From Sorangium aterium (lineage in GTDB: Bacteria > Myxococcota_A > Polyangia > Polyangiales > Polyangiaceae): a stretch of 64,000 nt of DNA. Below the pieces are notes generated by a model that was given only the letters and a program-made list of their open reading frames with translations, was not told the DNA's origin and made no database searches. Where the stretch lies: assembly GCF_028368935.1 (NCBI RefSeq), contig NZ_JAQNDK010000001.1, forward strand, positions 1,736,001-1,800,000, given 5' to 3'. Positions 37,587 to 46,136 of this stretch are shown here, one piece after another (position 1 is the first letter of the stretch; every line of letters begins with the position of its first letter). The translations under genes were made by a program, and so were the position numbers.

Positions 37587-39002
37587 TCACCGGCGGTTCA
37601 GGATCGTGTCCAGCTCCTCGATCGTCCGCCGCTGGATCGCGGTATCGAGCCGCACCTCCTCGAGCAGGGCGCGCGCCTCGGGGAAGCGCCCCGCGATCAC
37701 GAACGCCCGGATCCAGAGCACCTTGCGCTCCGACGCGAAGAGGGTGTTCGGCATCTCGCGCTCGTAGCGCTGGAGCGCCGCGATCGACCGGCCCGGATCG
37801 CGCGCCTGCAGCGCCTCGGTGACCGCGTCGAACAGGGCGATGTCGTGATTGCTGCCAGGCCCGTCGATCTCGATCTTGAGCTTCTCGATCGTCTCGGCGG
37901 CGGCCGGCGCCGGCGCGCGCTCCCCCCGGTCGGGCGCCGGCACGCGCGCTCGCTGCCGGGCCGCGGGGCTCCGCCGCGGCGCCTCGACGGGCGCCGGGGC
38001 CGCCGGAAGCTCGACGAGCGGCGCCGGCGGCTCGGCGAGCGGCGCCGGCGGCTCGGCGGGCCGGCGCGGCGGCATGGCGGCGACGAGCGCGGGCACGACG
38101 TGCTGCACCTCCGGCGGAGGCGGCGCCGGTGCCTTGAGCGCGAGCCAGGCCGCCCCCGTGGCCGCCGCCGCCGTGGCCGCGACGACGAGGCGCGCGGCGC
38201 CCAGGGCGGGCAGCTGGACGAGCTTCGCGAGGCCCTTGAGCCACGTCGCGGCGTCGCTCAGCGCCTGGCCGACGCCCCCGGCGGCGTTCCCGGCGCTGCC
38301 CGCCTTGAGCGCCCCCACCGACTCCTGCACGCCGCGGAGGATCGAGACCCGCACGTCGTCGGGCACGCGCGGCGAGATCCGCGCGGTGGCGAGGAGCGCC
38401 GCCAGATCCAGGGGCAGCACGAGGCGCCAGCCCTCCCGCTTCCGGTCCTCGCGCCGGCGCTTCACGACGATGTCGTGGAACAGGCGGATGGCGCGCGCGC
38501 GCCACTTGTACGCCGTGGACAGCGGAATGCCGCGCTGCTGCGCGAGATCCGCCATCGGGATGCTGTGGAGATCGTGCCCGACCAGGATCCAGTGCGCATC
38601 GGCGTCGAGCTGTTGCATGAGCTCCAGCACGACGAGCCGCTCCTGATCCGAGATCAGCAGCTCTTCCGAGGTCTTGGCGGGGTCGACGAGGGGGGGGATC
38701 TCGTCGTCGGGCAGGAGCTCTTCGTAGCGGTGCTGGGCCCGCTGCAGGTAGTGCGAGGCCGTGTGGACCGTGATCCTGTTCAGCCAGCGCTCGGGCCGGG
38801 AGATCTCGGGGTTGTATTTGTTGAAGCTGAGGAACGCCGCGAACAGGACCTCCTGCGCGAGGTCCTTGCGATCGCGCAACGGGACCCCCAGGCCCGTCAG
38901 CCAGCGCCCTACGAGCGCGGATGTTTGCTCACGAAAGAGAAGCTCGAAAGCGCGCTCTTTCTCGGGTGGACCGCCTTGGCCCGGGCGTCGAGGTCTTGTC
39001 AT
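37587..39002 (-). CDS. ECF-like sigma factor fused to a membrane anchor and C-terminal helical domain
   Basis: A 471-residue protein. Residues about 15-190 form a sigma-70 family module: region 2 (ERAFELLFREQTSALV through DLAQEVLFAAF, then ERWLNRITVHTASHYLQ) and region 4 (MADLAQQRGIPLSTAYKWR). After this come a hydrophobic segment (RLVVAATAAAATGAAWLAL) that could span the membrane, a Pro/Ala/Glu linker, and a C-terminal helical domain (about 365-471) of the type seen in membrane-linked sigma regulators. The ATG at 39002 starts close to the sigma fold but lacks a clear ribosome site. A sigma factor tethered by its own C-terminal extension would need release or would act at the membrane; that is inferred. 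Confidence 0.8.
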   Translation of the reverse strand: MTRPRRPGQGGPPEKERAFELLFREQTSALVGRWLTGLGVPLRDRKDLAQEVLFAAFLSFNKYNPEISRPERWLNRITVHTASHYLQRAQHRYEELLPDDEIPPLVDPAKTSEELLISDQERLVVLELMQQLDADAHWILVGHDLHSIPMADLAQQRGIPLSTAYKWRARAIRLFHDIVVKRRREDRKREGWRLVLPLDLAALLATARISPRVPDDVRVSILRGVQESVGALKAGSAGNAAGGVGQALSDAATWLKGLAKLVQLPALGAARLVVAATAAAATGAAWLALKAPAPPPPEVQHVVPALVAAMPPRRPAEPPAPLAEPPAPLVELPAAPAPVEAPRRSPAARQRARVPAPDRGERAPAPAAAETIEKLKIEIDGPGSNHDIALFDAVTEALQARDPGRSIAALQRYEREMPNTLFASERKVLWIRAFVIAGRFPEARALLEEVRLDTAIQRRTIEELDTILNRR

Positions 39003-39325
39003 ACACAAGTCCAGTTCCGGGCACGGAAGGGAGATTGCCGCCCGAGGCAGGCCACGGGCGACGGACGGGGGGCCGTACGGCTGCTCGCGGGCGTCCGGAG
39101 GCCGGAAATGCCGCAAAATCCTCGCGAGAACGGGGCGCCGGGGCGCTCCGGACCCATCCGAATTTCGAATGGCATAATGAAATACAATTCATACGGAGAA
39201 TGTATCGTTCCGCACCCGGGTTGCGGCTCGAGGCGGCGCCGGGACGCGCCGGCTGGCCTGGGATTCCGGGTGCGCCCGCGCGCGATTCGAGGCAGGCTGC
39301 CGCCCCCGCCCCGCGGCTCCAGCGC
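39003..39325. promoter_or_regulatory. divergent intergenic region with an AT-rich island
   Basis: About 320 bp between the sigma-factor gene and the hotdog gene. Positions 39159-39215 are strikingly AT-rich for this genome, with GCATAATG and a short inverted repeat ATGAA/TTCAT around 39177-39192. This is the most likely promoter zone, possibly read by the adjacent sigma factor. The exact hexamers cannot be assigned. Confidence 0.4.
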
Positions 39326-39838
39326 ATGAAGCTCACCGACTTCTCTCTCGCATCGCTCGCGGCGACCTCGCGCCGCAACACCATCCGCGACGTCTGGGAC
39401 AAGCTGAGCCCCTTGCCAGGGGGCAAGCGCCTGTTCAGCAGGCTCATCGGCGCGATGGCCCCGTACACGGGGACGATCCGCGCCGAGGTCGAGGTCCTCG
39501 AGCGCGGCCGCGCGGAGGTGTCGATGCGCGACCGGCCGGGGCTGCGCAACCACCTCCGCTCGGTGCACGCCGTCGCGCTCGTCAACCTCGCCGAGCTCAC
39601 CGGCAACACGGCGCTGTCCTACGCGCTGCCCGACGACGCCCGGTTCATCGTCGCGGGCCTCTCGATCGAGTACCTGAAGAAGGCCCGCGGGACGATCCGC
39701 GCCGTCTGCGAGTGCCCTCTCCCGGAGACCAGCGAGCGCAGGGAGTACGATATCCCGGTGAGCCTGCGCGACGCGACGGGGACCGAGGTCGCCCGCGCCG
39801 TCCTCCGCAGCCTCGTGGGTCCGAAGAAGCACCCCTGA
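39326..39838 (+). CDS. DUF4442-like hotdog-fold protein
   Basis: A 170-residue protein resembling the DUF4442/YiiD C-terminal hotdog family, relatives of acyl-CoA thioesterases. Family-like segments include the GTIRAEVEVLERGRAEVSM strand, the RNHLRSVHAVALVNLAE helix that normally carries the fold's key residues, and KKARGTIRAVCE. A catalytic residue cannot be assigned with confidence. The start is the ATG at 39326. A degenerate repeat tract follows the stop codon. Confidence 0.78.
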   Translation: MKLTDFSLASLAATSRRNTIRDVWDKLSPLPGGKRLFSRLIGAMAPYTGTIRAEVEVLERGRAEVSMRDRPGLRNHLRSVHAVALVNLAELTGNTALSYALPDDARFIVAGLSIEYLKKARGTIRAVCECPLPETSERREYDIPVSLRDATGTEVARAVLRSLVGPKKHP

Positions 39839-39881
39839 GCTCGGCGACGCGCCGGCCCCGGAGCCCCCGGGCGCTCCCGCC

Positions 39882-40040
39882 CCCTGCATTCCGGCAAAGC
39901 GCCACGCGCCGGAGCCCGCCCTGTACGCCAAAGCCCCCTGCGCTCCGGCGGAGCCCTATGCCCCGGAGCAGCCCTGTGCTCCAAAGCACCTTGCGGTCCG
40001 GAGCAATCCTGTGCTTCGGAGCAATCCTGTACCCGCAAGC
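39882..40040. repeat. degenerate ~18-bp tandem repeats
   Basis: Between the hotdog gene and the VWA lipoprotein gene lie about nine imperfect units of roughly 18 bp, built around CCTGTGCTCCGGAGC with drifted copies (for example AATCCTGTGCTTCGGAGC). No plausible gene covers them. They occupy most of the 330-bp gap. Confidence 0.65.
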
Positions 40041-40168
40041 ACATGGGGAGCTCAGCTGTCGCCTGACCTCGAAGCGTCTCACCCCGTCCCACATCGAGCC
40101 AGGGTCCGGAAAGAGGGTTCGAGTCAACACGCTCGACAAAGCGCTTCCAGGGTGTTTCGATTCTTCTC

Positions 40169-41665
40169 ATGAGGAACCGGTCAACGAGGGTGGCGCTCGC
40201 CGCGACGGGGATCAGCGTGATCTTCGCGGCGTGCGGGGGGTCCGACAGCTCGGTCTCCGGCGGAGCGGGCGCCGGGGGAGCGGGCGCCGGCGCCAACGCG
40301 AGCTCGGGGAATGGCTCGGGGAATGGTTCGGGGAGCGGCTCGGGAACAGGCGGAGACACGAGCACCGGATTTGGCACCGACGGGCCTGGAGAGATCACCA
40401 CCGGGCCCAGCAGCGGCGCCGGCGAGGGCGCCGGCGGCGGGGCGTCGTGCGCCGGGGAGACGAAGACGGCGGAGCTCGTGCCGCTCGACCTCTACATCAT
40501 GCTCGACTCGTCGGGGTCGATGAGAGATCGGCTCGCGACCGGCGGCTCCAAGTGGGACGCCGTGACCGACGCGCTCGAGGCCTTCTTCACCGACCCCAAG
40601 TCCGAGGGGCTCGGCGTCGGGCTCCAGTACTTCCCTCTGCTCAACGCCGACCTGCCCACGAGCTGCAGGAGCAACGAGGAGTGCGGCGTCAGCGGGCCGT
40701 GCGCGCTCCGGGGCTGTCGCAGCTCGTTCGAGTCCCGCGCGGGCATCCAGGTCTGCGTCGCCGACTCGGACTGCCCGGACGGCGACACGTGCGTCGACCT
40801 CGGCGTGTGCTCCCAGAACACCAACACCATCTGCGGTGAGATCGGCGAGCGCTGTCCCGGCCGCGCGGGCACGTGCAACAAGCTGTCCCGGAGCACCTGC
40901 GCGCACCCGTACTCGTGCGTCACCGAGGACTACGCGACGCCCGACGTCGCGATCGCGCCGCTCGACGCCGCCTGGGCCGACGAGCTCATCGGGTCGATCA
41001 GCCGGACATTCCCCGACGGGGGCACGCCCACCGCCGGCGCCCTTTCCGGCGCGATCGCCCAGGCCCGGGCCCACGCCGAGGCGAACCCGACCCACAGGGT
41101 CGTCACCGTGCTCGCCACCGACGGGATGCCCACCGAGTGCAATCCCACGTCCGCCGACGGTATCGCGGAGATCGCGGCCGGGGGGCTGAGCGGCTCGCCG
41201 AGCATCTCGACCTTCGTCATCGGCGTCTTCGGCAGGGACGACGACGGCGCCCAGGACACGATGAACCGCATCGCCGAGGGCGGCGGGACGACGTCCGCCT
41301 ACTTCATCGACACGAGCTCCGACGTGACGCAGGCGTTCCTCGACGCGCTCAGCGCGATCCGCGGGACGAGCCTCGCGTGCGAGTACCAGGTCCCGGCGCC
41401 GTCCGCCGGGCAGACGCTCGATTACGGGACGCTCAACGTCCAGCACACGCCGCCAGAGGGCGCCGACCCGTCGACCATCTTCTACGTGGCCAGCGAGGCG
41501 CGCTGCGACGCGACCGCCGGCGGCTGGTACTACGACATCGACCCCACGACCGGCGGCACGCCGACGAAGATCGTGATGTGCCCCGCGACCTGCACCCGCT
41601 TCCAGGCGGGCGGGCAGGTCCAGCTCCAGGTCGGCTGCAAGACCGAGATCCCTCCGGTCAACTGA
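40169..41665 (+). CDS. VWA-domain lipoprotein
   Basis: A 498-residue surface lipoprotein. The signal peptide ends in a lipobox (VIFAAC, Cys22), followed by a Gly/Ser/Asn tether of about 60 residues. The von Willebrand A domain begins at LDLYIMLDSSGSM with an intact MIDAS DxSxS (Asp113 onward). A Cys-rich insertion (about 165-255, with repeated CxxDxxC-like spacing) interrupts the domain before VVTVLATDGMPTEC. The C terminus is a small beta-rich domain with four Cys. VWA proteins of this kind bind ligands through a metal ion. Its role is unknown, and it is not clearly in an operon. Confidence 0.85.
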   Translation: MRNRSTRVALAATGISVIFAACGGSDSSVSGGAGAGGAGAGANASSGNGSGNGSGSGSGTGGDTSTGFGTDGPGEITTGPSSGAGEGAGGGASCAGETKTAELVPLDLYIMLDSSGSMRDRLATGGSKWDAVTDALEAFFTDPKSEGLGVGLQYFPLLNADLPTSCRSNEECGVSGPCALRGCRSSFESRAGIQVCVADSDCPDGDTCVDLGVCSQNTNTICGEIGERCPGRAGTCNKLSRSTCAHPYSCVTEDYATPDVAIAPLDAAWADELIGSISRTFPDGGTPTAGALSGAIAQARAHAEANPTHRVVTVLATDGMPTECNPTSADGIAEIAAGGLSGSPSISTFVIGVFGRDDDGAQDTMNRIAEGGGTTSAYFIDTSSDVTQAFLDALSAIRGTSLACEYQVPAPSAGQTLDYGTLNVQHTPPEGADPSTIFYVASEARCDATAGGWYYDIDPTTGGTPTKIVMCPATCTRFQAGGQVQLQVGCKTEIPPVN

Positions 41666-41738
41666 GCCCCTCCCCCACGCACAGCGGCGCCACGCGCCCC
41701 CCGTTGCTCGCCCGCGCGGCCGGCAGCGGGCGGCGCGC

Positions 41739-43058
41739 TCAGGCGTCGAGCGCCGCGGGCCGCGCGGCGGCGGCCGGGCCGCGGGTGCGCAGCCAGAAGT
41801 ACACCGCAGAGGCGGCGAAGAGGGCCCCGCAGACGAGCGCGGTCGCGTAGCTGAAGCCGAGGAAGAACTCGATCCACGAGCGCTTCGCCTGGCCAAAGCT
41901 CTTGTAGAGCAGGAGCGCCACGCTCCCGAGGTAGCCGAAGGCGTCGGCCGCGGTGATCAGGAAGCCCGCCGTCGCCACCGAGCCCACGGCCGCGATGAGC
42001 CGGTCGAAGAGGACGCAGTTGTACGGGACGTACCCCACGTAGAGCCCGAGCCCGACGCTGATCATCCAGGCGACAGGGCCGATGACCCCCGCCTGGTAGA
42101 GCGCGGTGCTCAGCCCCGCGAGCGCCGCCCCGGCGACCATGACGCCGTGGATCGCGGCGAGCGCCGTGCGGTTGTTGCGGATGCCGATCATCGCCGCGAC
42201 CGAGAGGAGCGCGCCGATCGCCACGGGGATCTCGGCCGTCGTCAGGATGGCCGGCTGGTCGGTGTAGCCGAGGGCGTCCCAGATCTCGCGGGCGAAGTTG
42301 TCCCGGAAATCGCGGTAGGCGGTGAGGACGACGTAGCCGAGGACGAGGGTCGCGAGCCCGCCCGCGTTCGCGAGGACGAACGCGCGCCGCGCGGCGCTGT
42401 CCATCGGCGCGCGCCGGGTCCGGAGCGCCTCATCGTCCACCGACGGCGGAGGGATCTGCGCGAGCATCCACACCGAGAGGAGCAGCGGCGGGAAGAAGAG
42501 GGCCCCCGTCACCGCCGGCATCCAGACCTCCGGGACCCCCCAGCCGAGCGTGATTTTGCCAACGGTCTTTACGAAGCCGCTCGCGACGATGAAGCTGGCG
42601 CAGAGCCCGGCGCCGAGCAGATCGCTCACGCGGCGCCCCTCGAGGAAGCCGAAGACGAGCCCCCAGACCATGCCGAGGGGCAGGCCGTTCAGCACCAGGA
42701 AGACGGCGGCGTACGGGGCCGGCGCGAGCCCGAACAGGACGAGCGCGACCTCGCTCACCCCGATGCACGCGAGGATGGCGAGCGCGCGCCGCTCGGGCGG
42801 CATCTCGGAGACGATCTTGATGCCAAGGAACTTGGAGGCGCAGTACCCGAGCACCTGGGCGATGATGTAGAGGCTCTTCAGGTCGAGCGCGGGGAGCAGC
42901 GGCAGCGCGACCATCCCCTTGTAGGAGCCGACCGCGAACGGCTTGCGGAAGGCGTACATGCAGAAGTAGGTCGCGAACGCGGCGATCACGGCGAAGGCCG
43001 TGAACACCGGCGCGGGGGCTCGCTCGAGCCATTTCGTCACGCTTCGCTGGGCCGGCAT
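41739..43058 (-). CDS. DUF5690 family MFS-like membrane protein
   Basis: A 439-residue integral membrane protein with about twelve hydrophobic segments, MFS-like. The opening (FATYFCMYAFRKPFAVGSY) and VWGLVFGFLEGRRVSDLLGAGL match the DUF5690 family as remembered. Its substrate is not known. The ATG at 43058 has GGAGCTCCC immediately upstream; the upstream in-frame ATG at 43109 adds a basic stretch without a ribosome site. It converges with the VWA gene and diverges from the channel-like gene. Confidence 0.8.
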   Translation of the reverse strand: MPAQRSVTKWLERAPAPVFTAFAVIAAFATYFCMYAFRKPFAVGSYKGMVALPLLPALDLKSLYIIAQVLGYCASKFLGIKIVSEMPPERRALAILACIGVSEVALVLFGLAPAPYAAVFLVLNGLPLGMVWGLVFGFLEGRRVSDLLGAGLCASFIVASGFVKTVGKITLGWGVPEVWMPAVTGALFFPPLLLSVWMLAQIPPPSVDDEALRTRRAPMDSAARRAFVLANAGGLATLVLGYVVLTAYRDFRDNFAREIWDALGYTDQPAILTTAEIPVAIGALLSVAAMIGIRNNRTALAAIHGVMVAGAALAGLSTALYQAGVIGPVAWMISVGLGLYVGYVPYNCVLFDRLIAAVGSVATAGFLITAADAFGYLGSVALLLYKSFGQAKRSWIEFFLGFSYATALVCGALFAASAVYFWLRTRGPAAAARPAALDA

Positions 43059-43209
43059 GGGAGCTCCGAGGAAGGCGCGAGGGTAGTCGCGGCCGCGCAG
43101 CGCGCGCATGGATTTTCAGTGAGGAGCGCGGCCGGTTCCCTTCCGCCTGCGTCCGTGCGAGACATGGATCCCGCGCCGCGGCCTGCGGCCTGGTCAGGGA
43201 GGGCACGCC

Positions 43210-43731
43210 TTGGCAGACCCGTCATCGCTCGCCGCAAGGAAGATCCTGGAAGATGTCGTGGCCGCCGCCCCTTCGGCCGGGCGGGCGGCCCCGGCGTTCG
43301 GGCGGGATGAAAGGCTGCGCGGCGCAGCCGCCCTGGTCGCGATGGGCCTCGCCGTCGGGGGAGCGGGCGAGCTCTCGTACGACCAGCTGAAGCAGCGCTT
43401 CCGGAGCGCGATGACGCGCGATCCCCTCGACTCGCTCGCGGTGATGATCCTCGGCTGCTCGTACCTCTTCTACCTCGCCGAGCACGGCGAGAACCCGCGG
43501 TGCGAGAGCTTCATGGACGCCCTTCTGTTCATCTCGACCTGCCTGTCCGTCGGCTACGCCGACATCTTCGCGCGCACCGCTGCGGGCAAGGCGATCGCGT
43601 CCTTCGTGATGACGTGCGGACCGACGCTCGCGGCCTCCGCGCTCAGCACGCCGCAGGGAGCGGAGGCCGAGAGCCGGGCGATCATCGAGCGACTGGACGG
43701 GATCCTCGAGGCGCTGCGCGCGCCGCGGTGA
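43210..43731 (+). CDS. two-helix ion-channel-like protein with an atypical selectivity filter
   Basis: A 173-residue membrane protein laid out like a KcsA-type potassium channel subunit. It has a first hydrophobic helix (about 72-90), a pore helix (ESFMDALLFIST, 99-110), a filter-like SVGYAD at 113-118 where the family has TVGYGD, and a second helix (about 121-146). A basic or amphipathic N-terminal segment of about 65 residues precedes. The start codon is TTG at 43210, supported by GGGAGGG 7 bp upstream. The Gly-to-Ala and Thr-to-Ser changes in the filter may alter or abolish potassium selectivity. Monocistronic. Confidence 0.7.
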   Translation: MADPSSLAARKILEDVVAAAPSAGRAAPAFGRDERLRGAAALVAMGLAVGGAGELSYDQLKQRFRSAMTRDPLDSLAVMILGCSYLFYLAEHGENPRCESFMDALLFISTCLSVGYADIFARTAAGKAIASFVMTCGPTLAASALSTPQGAEAESRAIIERLDGILEALRAPR

Positions 43732-44040
43732 GCGGCCGCGGGCCGAGCCGACGACGCCGTCGAGCACAACCGTGCTGTCGACGTCCGGGGCACCTGACCC
43801 AAGGTGTTTTGCCGCAGACCTTCCCATGAGCCCTGTAGAGCACCCTCGATTGCGCCGGAGATCGGTCCGTCGGTTCCCTAAGCATGCTCAGGGGGATCCC
43901 TGATTCACACGTCATCACTGTGGCATGACGTCTCGATGGGACGCTTTGTCGCTCTGACGTGGGGCGCTTTGCACCTCCGCGCGCGCGCGGCGGGGCCGTA
44001 ATCTTCCTGAAAAAGCAGCGAAACATCGCTCCGCCGGCTC

Positions 44041-44056
44041 TGGAATACCTCTTGCG
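44041..44056 (+). promoter_or_regulatory. candidate sigma-54 promoter for the BON protein gene
   Basis: TGGAATACCTCTTGCG has GG and GC separated by exactly 10 bp, as in the -24/-12 consensus (TGGCAC-N5-TTGC), with the -12 box intact. It lies about 205 bp upstream of the ATG at 44263, leaving a long leader. An upstream enhancer-binding site was not identified. Confidence 0.45.
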
Positions 44057-44162
44057 ACGTCGGGCCGCGCCGGGGCATCGAGGCCTCGGATCTCCAGGTC
44101 ACGCGGAGCCGGACAGGCCCGCATAAAAGGCGGCCCGATGACGGCTGTCCGACGTGCCCCTC

Positions 44163-44195
44163 AGCGTCGACTGAGCGTCGACTGAGCGTCGACTG
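44163..44195 (+). repeat. three 11-bp direct repeats
   Basis: Three consecutive copies of AGCGTCGACTG, each holding the palindrome GTCGAC, sit 65 bp before the BON gene. They could be a protein-binding array or replication slippage. Confidence 0.6.
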
Positions 44196-44262
44196 GATCA
44201 CAAAGCGTCGCGACACGGGCTCGCTGCGGTGGCGCTCGTGCTGCAAGAAAGGCGGAGAAGCC

Positions 44263-45879
44263 ATGCCGAATCGCCATGGTTGGATCGACGAGGAACATAA
44301 CGACGGGCGAGGTCACGACGAGGACAGGGGCGGGCGACACCAGGGACCGCGAGGAGACGAGGCGTATCGCGGCGAGCGCGGAGCGACCGGGGATGCTAGT
44401 TACGGGCATCGTGGCAATTACGAGCAAGTCCTCCAGCGCGACGATCGAAGCCATTCCCGAGGAGGTCACGATGATTTCCGCGCCGTATCCGATCAGCGAG
44501 AATCCGGCGGCCGCGGCTACGAGGGCGACCCGAGCTGGCGCGGCCACGGCGGCGAGCGCGGATGGGAGGGCAGGCAGGATCGTGGCTGGGGCCAGCGCGA
44601 GGACGTCCAGCGCCAGGCGTGGGGCGGCCAGCGTGATGACTTCCAGCGAGGAGGTCGAGACGATCTTGGCTCCAGGCGCGGCTACGGCGGCGGCGAGGGC
44701 GGCTTCGGCGGCCGCCAGGGCGGCTTCGGTGGCGGCCAGGGCGGTTACGGCGGCCAAGGTCACTTCGGCGGCGGCCAGGGCGGCTACGGCGGCCAAGGCG
44801 GCTTCGGCGGCGGCCAAGGCGGTCACGGCGGCGGCCAGGGCGGACTCGGCGGCAGCCAGGGCAGCTTCGGTGGCAGCCAGGGCAGCTTCGGTGGACAGGG
44901 TGGACTCGGCGGCTACGGCGGCCAGGGATTCGGCGCCAGCCACGGCGGGTTCAGCGGTGGGCAGGGCGGCTATGCCGATGAGGGCGGACAGGGCCACTTC
45001 GGCGGACAGGGCGGCTTCGGCGGACAGGGCGGCTACGGCGGCGGACAGGGCGGTCATGGCGCCGGTCAGAGCAGCTTCGGCGGCCAGGGTGGATTCGGCG
45101 GCCAGGCTGGCCAGGGCAGCTTCGGCGGCCAGGGTGGATTCGGCGGCGGCCAGGGCGGTCAAGGCGGCTTCGGAGGCCAGGGTGGATTCGGTGGCCAGGG
45201 TGGATCTGGTGGCGGCCAGGGCGGCTTCGGTCGCCAGGGAGGCCTGGGCGGTGGCCACCACGAAGGATACGGAGCCCGCGGCGGCCTCCGGCAGTGGGCC
45301 GACGACGAGCGCCGCTGGAACGAGCGGCCAGGACAGCAACGCGGATACGAGGGCAACGAGTCGTCCTCCGGCGGCGATCAAGGCGTTTATCCTCAGCCCT
45401 ACGGCGGACAGGGGTTCGGCGGACAGACCTCAGGCGGCCGCAGCTTCCTCCAGACCGCTCGACAGGGCGGCGGGCTCAGCGGCTCGCGCGGCCGCCCGCC
45501 CAAGGGGTACAAGCGCTCGGACGAGCGGATCCGTGAGGATATCTGCGATCAGATCGCCGATCAGCCGGACCTCGACGCGAGCGACGTCGAGGTGAAGGTG
45601 CAGAACGGCGAGGTCATCCTCTCCGGGACCGTCCGCGAGCGGCGCTTCAAGCACCAGCTGGAGGCGCTCGCCGAGCGGATCTCGGGCGTGATCGACGTGC
45701 GGAACGAGATCCGGCTCCACCGCGAGCAGCAGGGCGAGGCGAGGATGAGCGCGGGGCTGTCGTCGAGCGAGCGCGCCGCCACGAGCACGACCGGCGCCAC
45801 GGCGAGCTCCGCGACGTCCATGGGCGCGACGTCACCCCCGGAGACGAAGAACAACGAGTCGCGCCGGAACGCCTCCTGA
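44263..45879 (+). CDS. glycine-rich low-complexity protein with C-terminal BON domain
   Basis: A 538-residue protein. An Arg/Asp/Gly-rich N terminus (about 1-140) leads into a very long GGFGGQGG/GGYGGGQGG repeat region (about 145-330), then a basic patch, then a BON domain (about 415-490) with RSDERIREDICDQIADQP, VKVQNGEVILSGTV and ISGVIDVRNEI. BON domains bind phospholipid in characterised exported proteins. No signal peptide is present, so location is uncertain. The tail is Ser/Thr/Ala-rich. GGAGAAG lies 6 bp upstream of the ATG. The Gly-Gln-Phe/Tyr composition resembles condensate-forming sequences. Related BON proteins with Gly/Arg-rich N termini are common in proteobacteria and often stress-linked. 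Confidence 0.83.
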   Translation: MPNRHGWIDEEHNDGRGHDEDRGGRHQGPRGDEAYRGERGATGDASYGHRGNYEQVLQRDDRSHSRGGHDDFRAVSDQRESGGRGYEGDPSWRGHGGERGWEGRQDRGWGQREDVQRQAWGGQRDDFQRGGRDDLGSRRGYGGGEGGFGGRQGGFGGGQGGYGGQGHFGGGQGGYGGQGGFGGGQGGHGGGQGGLGGSQGSFGGSQGSFGGQGGLGGYGGQGFGASHGGFSGGQGGYADEGGQGHFGGQGGFGGQGGYGGGQGGHGAGQSSFGGQGGFGGQAGQGSFGGQGGFGGGQGGQGGFGGQGGFGGQGGSGGGQGGFGRQGGLGGGHHEGYGARGGLRQWADDERRWNERPGQQRGYEGNESSSGGDQGVYPQPYGGQGFGGQTSGGRSFLQTARQGGGLSGSRGRPPKGYKRSDERIREDICDQIADQPDLDASDVEVKVQNGEVILSGTVRERRFKHQLEALAERISGVIDVRNEIRLHREQQGEARMSAGLSSSERAATSTTGATASSATSMGATSPPETKNNESRRNAS

Positions 45880-45984
45880 GCTCTGGCGTGAATGGCAGAG
45901 GCCGGCGGGCCGCCGCGCAGCGGTCGATCGCAGGCCGAGCGCGTGGCAGACGTGGCGGCAGGAGCCGCCGCGGCCACGCCCAGG

Positions 45985-46116
45985 GCGACAAACGGGTTGA
46001 AACCGCCCGAATTGCGCAGAATTTCGAACCACCAAGACGCCATAAGACGCCAAGATATTTGTTTTATTTTTCGGCGCCTTGGCGTCTTATGGCGTCTTGG
46101 CGGTTCATCTCTCGCT
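45985..46116 (-). repeat. hairpin repeat element, copy 2
   Basis: Inverted copy of the element at 5459-5578. The hairpin arms (about 46023-46050 and 46077-46104) are nearly perfect over 28 bp and use CGCCATAAGACGCCAAG-type units. The tail GTTTCAACCCGTTTGTCGC appears reverse-complemented at 45985-46003. It lies between the convergent BON and lipoprotein genes. Confidence 0.75.
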
Positions 46117-46136
46117 AGAACAACGTGATCGTTGTT

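Larger units (their letters stand above)
43732..44262. other. long intergenic region before the BON-domain gene
   Basis: About 530 bp without a credible gene. It contains a sigma-54-like promoter at 44041-44056 and three 11-bp direct repeats at 44163-44195. It is less G/C-rich than the flanking genes. Confidence 0.5.

Noticed and set aside
44161-45381. Minus-strand Ala/Thr/Leu-rich frame opposite the BON gene
   Set aside because: Produced by reading the Gly-repeat codons in reverse; no start signal and no family.
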